Assembly (NCBI RefSeq): GCF_945859705.1
Contig: NC_079134.1
Location: 47,732,402 to 47,796,401 of the forward strand
DNA: 64,000 nucleotides
Direction of reading: 5' to 3'
Source of the DNA: Episyrphus balteatus
Taxonomy: Eukaryota > Arthropoda > Insecta > Diptera > Syrphidae
A program made the position numbers and the translations under genes. This document shows, in pieces, positions 1 to 10,700 of this stretch (positions are counted from its first letter, which is position 1; every line of letters begins with the position of its first letter). Below the pieces are notes generated by a model that had not been told where the DNA came from, ran no database searches, and saw only the letters and a list, made by a program, of their open reading frames with translations.

Positions 1-1139
1 ACCATTATTATTAACAGAGTTATTAACAAAAACGTGAGTGAAAGTACGTAAAAGTACGTTTTTTCATAACAAATTAAGCTCGCAAAAAACGAATAGCTCG
101 ATAGAAAATTTTAAAAAAGCTTTTTTCTTACTATTTAGACCCCAAGGAACATTTCTGCATCAAAAAATTTGGAGTGCAAGACAATTCGAGTAGTGTCGCG
201 TTCAAACGACCCGTGGCTAATCATGCGTCAATAGCTTCAAAAATTTTACACAGGGTTAACTATTTAACACAATTCACACACGGCCTTATAATAAAATTTT
301 TAACTCATCCCATACTTCACCTAGTCACTGTAATAAATTGAATCAAATGTTTACAAGAGCAGATAACAATGTTTGTTTCTTTTTAGTCCGTACATGCTGC
401 GTATTCTCCGTAGGCATAGAACTCACCTGTCACACGTTTACATTCAACTCTACTATTTCCATTCCAAGAAAATAATGAAAAAAACTCTGAACTCAGTATA
501 AATGATCTATTTTTGGAAGTCAATATAATTAAAATTAAATAAATCTTCATCACATGTCTATCCAATGTTTATCTGAAATTAACCACAAAAAAAAAACTAT
601 TATTTAGTGCTGTTACTTATAATATAATAAAAATATACTGAAAATAGGCATACTATAACCATTGAACACTTAATTTCAGAACAATGTATCATAAAGAGCC
701 GATACTCTTTAAAAGTTTCAACTATACAAAATAAAAGGGAGATTTTACCACACACAATATCTTTTTTTTATATCAACCAGCAGCCCACTCTGCCACTATT
801 TCAGAACAGAAATTATTTTATATTTTACTCACTTAATGCCTGGTTGCACCAAACTTTATTTTTTTTTTTTTATTTTAAAGTTAGATTTCTAAATCGAAAA
901 TAAAAACAAAACTTGAACCTTAAGCCTGCAAAACCAAAAAACATGATAACCTATTAAGTTTAGGAACTAGAGCTCTTCAATCCAAACGGTGTTGAGTCCT
1001 TTCTGGTCATCAAAGAAGCATACAACGGTGTCTTTATGGTTATTGAGAACATCTTGACGAAGTTTAAGAAGCGCATTCAGATTTCAGACTAATTTGTTCA
1101 TGAAATAGTACAGGTAAAATAGGCATTAAAAAAAAAAAT
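1..1139. other. AT-rich upstream sequence, nothing identified
   Basis: The stretch is mostly A/T with homopolymer runs. The short reading frame near 383-565 on the - strand has no recognisable protein features. I see no gene here. Confidence 0.4.
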
Positions 1140-2010
1140 TGTTACACTCATGAAACTTGGCAAAAAGTTTGCTTTTGGGATAAGAACCAAGTACAAAAAA
1201 AGTCTATACAAAAAAGTTGGGTGGAAGGGTGTTTTTTTTGCGCAGGTAAAATATAACCGAAACCCATGTGAAAAACATGCTACACTGATAAAATTTGGGA
1301 TGAAGGTTTTAGATAAACCAGGGACAAAGGATTCATAAAGTTCTTAAAATTATTTTTGGTGAAAGGGTGTTTTTTGATGGGTTAAGTTGTGTGTGAGATA
1401 GGTATCATAACAGCTGACTTAAATTTTATTAATTTTTAAAACTTGGTGTAAAAGTTTTGATTGGTATACAAAAGGTGTTTTTTTTTTAAGAAATGATGAA
1501 ACTCGGAATTAGTACCACAAAAACTGGGAAAAAATTGTTAAACCCATGAAAATTGGTAAAAAATGTTTCATTTATATAATAAACCAAGAACCCAAAAAGT
1601 CAATACAAATATTTTAGGTAAAAGGGTGTTTTTATTGGGAAATAGGGAAAATCCGCGATAAGTCTATTAAAATCAATGGTATGAAAGGTACCCTTACGAA
1701 ATTCATTAAATATGTTCTCTTTCCCATAGGAATTACGAATAAAACAAATCTATAAATTTTTTTTCATGTGAAAGGGTGTTTTTTTTTTAGGTTCAGAGAA
1801 AATATGGGTATATTTGAAAAAATGTGTATTGCAAGTGGTACCCTATTGAAACTCAGCAATTATGTTACTTTTAAGTTTTAAGATAAGAAACAAGAATCTA
1901 AAGGGTCTTTAAAAATATCATGGTTAAGAGGGTGTTTTTTTGAGTGGAAACAAAAAGGATGGGTCACCCTAATTAAATTTGGTCTAAACATCTGTAATTT
2001 GCCCCAAAAA
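1140..2010. repeat. Degenerate ~150-bp tandem repeat with AAAGGGTGTTTTTT core
   Basis: The core GGGTGTTTTTT recurs near 1227, 1362, 1470 (as AGGTGTTTTTTT), 1620, 1769 and 1929, so the spacing is about 110-160 bp. Between the cores, similar phrases recur (ATGAAACTTGGCAAAA, AATAAGAACCAAG, AAAAGTCTATA). This fits about six diverged units of a satellite-like tandem repeat. A short reading frame at 1150-1338 is part of the repeat and is not a gene. Confidence 0.6.
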
Positions 2011-2114
2011 GCCAATGATTCGTTTAAAACGTCTAGGAACTTAAGACAGAATCTGCTGATAGTTTTGTTGTGAAGTTTCCCTGTTCAGTTGTTGCTAAAC
2101 AAAACTTCACGCCA

Positions 2115-2165
2115 GGGCCGTAGCCAGGGGGTGGGTATTAGGGGCAATGCCCTGCATTAAAACGA
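2115..2165 (+). mobile_element. hAT-like terminus (one end only)
   Basis: The string CAGGGCCGTAGCCAGGGGG followed by a G/C-rich subterminus resembles the left end of hAT-superfamily elements. I did not find a matching inverted end, so the element is truncated or its other end has decayed. Confidence 0.35.
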
Positions 2166-2989
2166 AAATGCCCTTCAAAAATGCCCCGGATTTAAAAATG
2201 ACATAGTTTGCAGATGTCATACCTTGAAAAAGTCCAACCTTAAAAAGAAAACCAATGGAGGTGGAAAAATCCATGTATGTTTTGGTGAAGCTAACCCCTG
2301 CATAAAGGGGTATTGCAACAATCTAGGTGGCCAAAATTATTTTTCGATTTTTGAAAGGTATTTCCATTGTAACGGCTGAAGTTACTTCATTTTGTGTAGT
2401 GTTCATAATTGAAAAGCCGTGGATATCGTATTCAATATGAAAGGAGATTTAATAATGTTGCCAGTTAAAATATATTTCAAAGAAATTATTAAAAAAAATG
2501 TTGTTTTATAACAATTCAAAAATGAAACGTGTGTGACATATTTTTAAACGGAGGTGTCACTGTAAGAAAAAATTGAATTTTTGAAATAAATTAACATTCA
2601 AGAAAAAATTAATAACTTTGAATTTCAAAGCACTAGCTATTTACAAAATAAATAATTTATTAAGGTCAGAATCCCAAGTTACATCAGAGTAATTGACTCG
2701 AGATTTTTTTGAACCAATTATTTAAATTTTTTGATAAAAATACGCGTCCACCGTCCTAATCTAGGGTTTTTAAAATAATGTGTGATCTAATGTTAATTTT
2801 TCCCATATTTTACTAAAAAAATCCTCATTTTTTTAAATTTATAAATTAAGTTGAATAATAAAAAAAAATCATGTCATCATCATGTCACAATCATGCACAT
2901 GGTAAAAGTGAAACCTTAAAAATAAGAATTTTTCTTGAAAAAAAAAAATCGAAAAAATCTAACTTTTTTTTTATCCATTACCTTTAAAT

Positions 2990-3142
2990 CCTTTTTTTAT
3001 ATGACAACCTATAGTAAATTTTATATCATATGAAAGGTTTATATTTAAGCTTTAAATATTTTCTTCAATCATATTTGTACAACATCTAGCAAAAAAGTTA
3101 CAATTTTTTAAAGCCAACCATGTCGAAATTTCAAACAGATTA
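2990..3142 (-). mobile_element. Diverged Helitron fragment
   Basis: The run from GACAACCTATAGTAAATTTTA to TTTAAAGCCAACCATG is clearly similar to a segment at about 51015-51140 of the Helitron copy at 50317-52679, and so to the matching segment of the copy at 11780-15390. It lies in the same orientation as the 50317 copy. This is an older, partial relative; no ends are visible. Confidence 0.5.
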
Positions 3143-4140
3143 TTTTTATTTTTTTTTCTTATTTAAGGAACATTTTCAAAAAAAAATTTTTGGATTAAAA
3201 AAAATATTGAAAAAACTTTATTTTTTTGAAAATTCAATTTTTTGATTATTTTAAAAATGTTTATATATAAAAAACTTAAAAAATTCTAATAGATGTTTTG
3301 GTACTTTTAAAAACAAAATTTACGTTTTTATGTTTTAATGAAATTTATAAAACTAAATTGATCTTTGTATGGGAGCTAAAATTAAGCTCGATCGAAAATT
3401 TAAGGGGTGAATCTTGGGTATATTCTAAAATCTTAAGGCTTGTACGCAGTTCGAACTAAATTTTAGCTCCCATACAAAATCATCCTAAAAATTTAGGTAT
3501 TTAGTATTTGAAAACCATTAGATATAAAATTCTTTATATTTTCACTATCATTTTTTTGGCTGTCAACTTCCGTGGAGTTACCCTGAATTAAAAAATCCTT
3601 CGAATGAAAAAACTATCGAATGAATGAATGAATGAATGCTTTTGAACTACCGAATGAAGGAATATTTTGGGAAGTATCGAATAATTCGATATTTTTTATT
3701 CGATAGGAACTAAACATTTGGACTCCTTTGAGAACCACAAGTGTAATTTTATAAGCATTTTTCGGTTAAGGTTTCATAAACATTTAAAAGGCTTTTAAAT
3801 TTTTAAATGACGTAAATGCCTGATAAATATTTAAAAGGACTTAATGAAATTGGCCATAACAGTGTAAATAAAATCAATCCTTGTATAATGATACCAGATA
3901 TTGGCCTGCAGGAGTTTCCAATCAAAGTTGATTTTCATCGGAGAAGCTTCATCACGCTTTTGGTATTTAACATAATCCTTTTTAAAGGATAATGCTTAAA
4001 GAAAAGCGAGAAATCCGAATGTTAAACTGTTATTCTTTGCTGACGGTCATAAGTAAAAATACAATATCCTTGTAAATAGTTGTTTTATGGATGGAATTTT
4101 TGGTTGGAAATGGACAACACATTAGAACGACGAAGATGTT

Positions 4141-4155
4141 TCTGCTCGGGCGCCA
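4141..4155 (-). mobile_element. Possible LTR-retrotransposon primer-binding site
   Basis: On the - strand the sequence reads ...CACAAAT then TGGCGCCCGAGCAGA. A TGGCGCCC string a few bases after a CA dinucleotide is what tRNA-primed LTR elements show at the junction of 5' LTR and internal region. The putative LTR would occupy roughly 4158-4800. No gag or pol was recognised nearby. Confidence 0.3.
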
Positions 4156-5464
4156 ATTTGTGATGTACTTGGGCGTACATGGCTCGATAGGGTAGCTAGA
4201 TAAGCTGAACTATAACTAAATCCTTTATAAGAAATTCATAGTTAATTTTTCTAATTAGATCTTTATTTTTAAAAAATCTTTTGAATTTCCATGAAACCAG
4301 GCATAAGACTTTAAAATGGTATATTAATTTATACAAAGCATCTTCTTTACTTCATTTCACAGACAAAAGTGCTAGTATTTTTCCAAAGAATAACAACATT
4401 TTTCAATTGTTCGAAGGAAAAAGCTACTTAAAAATTTTGTGTTTGTTGGTTTTTTGTATGAAAAAACAACATACACAAAAATCACAAAATAACACACATA
4501 ATTCTTCGGCAATAGCAAGGAAAACGTTATTTCACACTACACCGTGGGTAATAAAAAATTTTATGAGCTACAAAGTTTTTAAGGAGGCAGTAAGAGTATT
4601 GTAAGCAATATTCTTTTCCAAGTAGAAATACTATAGCAAAACAACAACAATGATGATGAAATAGCTTCTGTTCATCCAGTCAGTACCTTCTACTCTGTGC
4701 CACTTAGCCGACGATACGATACTCTTGTCCGCGTTAATATAAGCCCGATATGCCTTTTACTTGTTTAGATGAGAAGTTCCGTGCTGCCCCAAAACGTCCG
4801 CCGCCGAAGATGCTATAACTCTCAATGCGTAATGAGTGCAATTCGGACAGTAGATGAGTAGAATATCTATGTTTTTATTTTTTAAACAGCAATATTTTTA
4901 CATTAGTTGGATAATTTTGCTGTTCAGAAAAGATGAGTTTTCCAAAAGAAAAATATATTCGCAAATATGTGCAAGGAGAATCTCAGAAAGAAGAGGGGAT
5001 TTATATCCCAAACAAAATTAATCGATTTTAATTGATAAAAGAGAGCAAGATCAGGTGCAAAAAAAAAAACTACTTACATAGATTACTCAGAAAACAGAAA
5101 TGACTCAAAGTAATTAGCTGGAATGATACATTTTCGGTGGGATCTAGTTTACGTCTGTTCAAGTTTGAGTGACACATGATGGAATGGAGTAATTATAACG
5201 CCTTTGAATGGTTCCTGGAATTTCATGAATTTGTATAAATATTTATAAATGCAATATTCTGTATTATAGAAGTAAAAGGTGATTTTATTTTCCACCAACG
5301 CATATGTACATAACTTTAAGTAATGGAAATGATTAATTTCTTCAGATATTGTAACAAAAAAATTTGTGAAATAATTTCGGTACTTTTCCCATTTTCTGAT
5401 GATCAAATAATTGAAATTATGCAGACACATGCAAACATTCGGTTACAACACGTTTTTTATTTCA

Positions 5465-5965
5465 TGGCAACAAGGCGAAATTGCGACAAGGCGACATGGC
5501 GACAAGGCGACATGGTGCCATGGCGACAAGGCGACATGGCGACAACGTGAAAAGGCGACATGGCGACAAGGTGACATGGAGACAAGGCGACATGGTGACA
5601 AGGCGACATGGCGACATGACGACAAGGCGACATGGCGACAAGGAGACATGACGACAAGGCGACATGGCGACAATGCGACATGGCGACAAGTCGACATGGC
5701 GACAAGGCGACATGGCGACAAGGCGACATGGTGACAAGGCGACAAGGTGACATGGCGACAAGGTGACATGGCGACAAGGCAACAAGGCGACATGGTGACA
5801 AGGCGACATGGCGACAAGGCGATAAGGCGACATAGCAACAAGGCAACATGGCGACAAGGCGACATATGGCGACAAGGCGACATATGGCGACAAGGCGACA
5901 TGGCGACAAGGAGACATGACGACAAGGCTACATCGCGACATGGCAACATGGCGACAAGGCGACAA
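5465..5965. repeat. 8/16-bp minisatellite (GCGACATG GCGACAAG)n
   Basis: About 500 bp of an 8-bp unit that alternates GCGACATG and GCGACAAG to make a 16-bp dimer, with point changes and occasional 2-bp insertions (GACATATGG). Because 16 is not a multiple of 3, all three - strand frames encode rotations of one 16-residue repeat (SPCRLVAMSPCRHVAL) and stay open, and long + strand frames are open too. The reading frames are a consequence of the repeat. I do not call a protein. Confidence 0.9.
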
Positions 5966-5979
5966 TCAATTCCTATATT

Positions 5980-6879
5980 ATGCGTATATCAAACACTATA
6001 ATTTTGACAAAGTCTTCGTATCACTAACCTAATGAATGAATAAATGCCTTCCCTTCATTTCACGCGTATAAAATTTCAACCAAACCATTAAAAACCATCT
6101 AATAATAATTAAAATCAACTGTGAATGAGAATATCTTAATTTGCATCTTAAATGTATCTCCAAGAATATATTTTTTTTCTCCCAAAATCCACTCAAAAAA
6201 GTTGTAATCTATGTATTAGATCAAGATAACCCAAAAAAAAAGCCCAAAAACAAAATAAAAAAATCAAACAAAATCTTGAGTGAAAGAGAGCATTATTTTT
6301 TGGTGCTCGAGATTTACATTCATAAAAATGAGTGAACACCTTCATTCACCTATCACGTTTGTAGTATGTAAACGAAAAATTAAAATAAAAAAAATACCTA
6401 TAAAAGCAAAGAAAAGAAATTAAAAAAAAAAATATAATAAAATAAAAAAAAAAAAAATCTACGAAAATTTTGAATATAAGAACTCAGAAACACACTTTTG
6501 TGTTGTCCGTCGCGTATAGATGCCGCCGTTGGTGCTTTTTTTTTTTTGCTCTTGCTTCTTTTTTAATACTTAATGTATCTCAAGTTCTCAAGACCAAGAC
6601 GTACCTATACTTTACGTTCTTATACTCGCAGTCGAATAAAAATGAAGAATACATCTTGTTCCCTTAGTTTCATTTAGTTCTGTGTGTAGTATAAACGAGA
6701 AGATACTCTCGCCGGTTCTTCATGCGATTGTTAGTTTATTACAAAATAAAAAAAAAAAAACAAATAAAATAAAATACTAAGGAGAACAAAAAAAAAAATA
6801 AATAAAACAAAAAAAAATTCAAGACGAGAGAATATAAAAAAAAAAAAATTATACAAAAAAAAAAAACTGTGTGTATAGC
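5980..6879. other. A/T-homopolymer-rich upstream region
   Basis: Many poly-A tracts (6220-6450, 6740-6870) and no recognisable gene. The short frames at 6141-6335 and 6470-6667 lack any protein signature. Confidence 0.4.
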
Positions 6880-7654
6880 ATTTATGTATAGAATCGGAAC
6901 ACACTCTCTATACCATTAAGTGGCGAAGTGAAGCTCCAGCTCCAGTCCCAGTTCTACGGCAACAGCAGGTTGTTTTTCGCTATAGATAGAGGTACTACTC
7001 CACTCCTCCGTGCGGCGGGCTGCAGAATCTCGCTTCAAACTAAAAATTTTCGTATATTTCGTTCGTTCGTTTCGTTTGCGGATGAGAGACAAAATCGCTT
7101 TTATGTTTTGTACGCGCGCGATATAATTTTTTGCTCGTTTGTAGTGACGATACGCTCAACGGCGGCGGCCGTCTCCAAAAAGGAGATTAACTAAGATAAC
7201 CGCTTGAAGAACAAAAGCAAAGGCACTACAAAAAAAAATCACAAAAAAATCATCGCTTCTAAAAAGCGGTCATTCTTTTTTCAAGTCCCGCTTAAAGAAC
7301 AAAAAAATCAGTTTAAATTCAGTGAAGCCTGCTTCAGAAGGAGTTTAAGCAAATTGTAACACTTAAAGACGGTGATAAAGTTGTACCTATAAGACCGCTT
7401 TAAGGCTTCTTTTGTGATCTATTATCCTATAATTTGTTGCCATACACTTTTTTTTGTTTTCTTGTATCCTTGTTGCAAGGATCTCATTTTGAGTGTGTCG
7501 ATTTAATTTGTTGGTGCCGGTAAATGTTGTTTTTCGAAAAAACTAAACTAAATTGTTAAGTTTTGAGTGGATTATTTTTTTTGATTTAAACAAAACGAAA
7601 ACGAAATCTCAAATCGCATCGATGTTAGAACGTGCGAGTGAAAGTTATTAAGAT
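6880..7654 (+). promoter_or_regulatory. Wnt6: Presumptive Wnt6 promoter and 5' leader
   Basis: This is the less A-rich stretch immediately upstream of exon 1, following poly-A/T-rich sequence (6360-6880). It has TTCGTTCGTTCG runs near 7065 and several TATA-like strings (near 6877 and 6910). I could not find a convincing initiator plus downstream element pair, so the transcription start is not located. Confidence 0.35.
7622..7651 (+). CDS. Upstream ORF in the Wnt6 leader
   Basis: A nine-codon ORF (MLERASESY, stop TAA 7649-7651) ends three bases before the Wnt6 start codon at 7655. It lies in a different frame. If transcription starts upstream of 7622, this uORF would sit in the 5' leader and could lower initiation at the Wnt6 ATG. 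That effect is inferred; only the ORF is seen. Confidence 0.4.
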   Translation: MLERASESY

Positions 7655-7716
7655 ATGCGGCTTCTTATGGTTATTGCAATTTTAATATTTGCAATGCCAC
7701 TGACAGGCTTTGGATG
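7655..7716 (+). CDS. Wnt6: Wnt6 exon 1 (signal peptide)
   Basis: Encodes 20 codons plus two bases (MRLLMVIAILIFAMPLTGFG, then TG). This is a basic residue followed by a hydrophobic core, as in a secretory signal peptide. The donor is ATG|GTATGT at 7716/7717, and the split codon TG+G gives the Trp that begins the mature Wnt6 region in exon 2. The ATG at 7655 has G at -3; the reading frame has no upstream in-frame ATG close by. The assignment rests on the perfect phase match and on the W-A-E/V-G-S junction known from Wnt6 proteins, because the exon itself is too short to identify alone. Confidence 0.85.
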
Positions 7717-10700
7717 GTATGTCAATTTTAATTTTCTATAATTTTGTTTTCTTTTTTAATTTAATTTGAGTGAAAGTGAAATGATATGTGAAATAATATA
7801 CAAATTTTAATGTGTTTTCTGGGGGATGGGTCTGTTATCAGTTATAATTTTTTTTTTTTAAGTGAATGTTTCTTTTCTTATCTTGACAAGCATCTTAAAA
7901 AGATACGAATTAGAGGTGTATGTGCAGTTGAAGTTATGGTGAGAGAACAATGTCATGGTTAGAATTGTTGTTTTTGTTGTAGAAATAAAAAAAAAAAAAA
8001 GATAACCATTTTTTTGTTTGTTTGTTAGTAAATTGAAACACATGTTGGAATTTAATGAAGACAAAAAAAATTAGATACAATTTGATGTTAATTAGGTTTT
8101 GGGACAGAAAAAAAAAACATTTTTGAATTAATTCTACTTTTAATTTTATTAATATAGTACTGATTTTTTTTTTACTATTTTGTTAATTTGTAAAGAAAAT
8201 GGAGAAGTAATCAGAGTTTGAATTGACAAATACCTAGATCAACATTTTATATATGTTTTTTTTTTTTAAGGCTACGAACGATTCTCATATTTGTGAAGTA
8301 CTTTATTAATTGAAACGTTTGTCGTTGGAAAAGTTATTGAACTTGCGTGTTTATGTATCTGAGTTAAATGAGCATTGTTTTAATTTTGGAGCTTAAATTA
8401 TATTTTATTTTGGTATTTTGTTAGTTTTGATTTTTTAATGAAATCTAAAGAAATCAAATTTTTTCGTGAATAGATTTCAATTAGTTAATCTGATCTTACA
8501 TAAAATTATATCAACATTTTCTTACTGAAATTTACGATCTTAAAGAAGTAAGATTAATTATTTAAATACAATGCCTAGCAGCTCAAATTAAGTTGATTTC
8601 TTTTGTCATAATATTCATTTTTTGTGAGTTCTTAACTTTGTATCTTAAACTGGGTTTATTTTTACTAATTTTTTTTTATTTTTGCAAAAAAAAAAACTTT
8701 GGTTTATTAATGTAAACAAAAGAAAAAATTATTTTAGCTCAGGTATCAAAAAACGTTTTTATATTTTTTTATATTCCGAAAAACCTTAACCGTTTTTAAC
8801 TATAGTAGAGCACAAAGTCTAGTGCATTTATAATCTGACCCAACAGTTTGTATCATCTTTAATTTTCTTTTTCTACAATAGAAAATAGGTACAAATCTAA
8901 AAATTTGTTTTTTAGAACTTGCGATATTCACCTTTTGGCCGCCATCTTGGATTACAGTTTTGTATTAAATACCTCAGTTTTTTTTACCTCTAGAAAGAAA
9001 TGTGTAATGAATGGAGTTATGTAATGTAATGTAATGTAATTCCTAAAGTTTATGTTTGTGTTCGATGAAAAATTAGTCTTTGGTGAGGAAAATGCAAAAT
9101 GCAAGTAGAACACACCAATTGCGTTCTTATTTAGTGACTTGGTACAGGCATCACACTCTGATCCAGGACTTAAGTTTTTATTAATTATTTAATTAAATGT
9201 TATTTTGATTTAAAAAAATGCCTGGACATCAAACTTTCCACCTCCATAATTTTGCACTTGTTATACTAAAATTGTAATTCTCTAATGAATTCTTAGACAC
9301 AAATTTTAAATATTTTAAATAACTGAAACTGATTTAAAAACTTCAACTTTTTGTGCATACAAATAAATAATTGAAAATTTGAACTCAAAAATCGTGAAGT
9401 TGTGTTCAATTTCGATTGAAAAAAACTGCCCAAATTCCTTAGAACAGGCCAGAGCACTGGTCAGAAAAAAGGATAGCTATGTCAATGAATATTTGACAAT
9501 TGAAACAACTGTGTCCTAAAATACCAATCATTTGTCGGGCCGATGATGTGACGTTTTCGAAAACTGTCATGTGTAGTGACCTAGAAAATAATTATACATT
9601 CGTAAAGCTATGCACCTTCTAGGTCCTAACCTTAGGCTTCTAGTAATTTCAACATCTCTCCAGAAAACAATATTCAATGTCAGGGCCCTTTTAGCTATGA
9701 AATAACATGGTTCGTTTATGGCTAATGTAACTGTTATTACTTTATTTTAATTCTAACTTTCGTTATTGTTTGCATGCTAATGCTTTGTGCCATGCCGCAT
9801 ATTTCATGTAAATACAAATGCGTACCAATCAGCTTTTTTACAATGGTTGAAAGATGAAAGCGGAGATTTTTGAAACAGATTTCTTATTTTGTTTTAGCTT
9901 AGCTATGGGACGTGTTGTGAAATTAAGTTTTAGTTAATTTGATACCAGTTGATATTAGTCGTACAAAAAAGAAAAATACATTAAAAAAAACATAAATATT
10001 TAATAATTTGTTCCTAGCGTTCAAAGCGGCATTTTTGTTTTGTTTTGAATAGAATTAATTTATTGAAGAACATTACCAAGGTCACAAAGCAGTGTTACTT
10101 TCGATAGGTAAAAAAATCTATTTGACTTACTAATTGATGTCTGCTGCGTGCATATTTTCTTCCCACATACAGTTACGGTTGTTGTTTGAATTTTACACTT
10201 GAGTTTCATAAATATAATTACACATCACTCTTCATAATTTTGTATGATAATTCAATAAAGTGGCGATTCTAATGATATAAAAGTTTTATATCGAGCTCTT
10301 TGTTTTTCTTAGTTTTACATCATTAGAAATTCGAATCTAAACTTATAAGGATTCCTTTCGCTTATAGCGAAATAAGGCGTTCAGAACAAGGGGTCAGGTC
10401 CATTTAAAATTTGTGTATTATTTTGAACTTTGAGAAGCTTTTTCTCAAGAACTAAAGACACTTTTGAAATATATGTTTCACAGATCAATAGCTCTATTCT
10501 TAAGAATTTCTTTCTTCCATACTATTTGATATAAAACGAAACCCTTAATTTTTGGGACCTTTAAACATCCAACATCCTCAAATATCGCCAAGCTAAATAT
10601 TGGCGATTGAACCATGTAAGTAATTTTGTGAAGTCGGTATCAGAATTATCTGCTTGCAATGCCGTAAAATATAGAGACACTTCTTCCGGAGGAGGTACAA

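Noticed and set aside
5443..5965. Three overlapping - strand frames of 150-168 codons (SPCRHVALSPCRL-type repeats)
   Set aside because: They are rotations of one minisatellite translation; period 16 bp makes every frame open. No start context, domain or splice evidence.
7300..7350. TCAGT strings considered as initiators for Wnt6 transcription
   Set aside because: No downstream promoter element at the expected spacing and no TATA box at -30.
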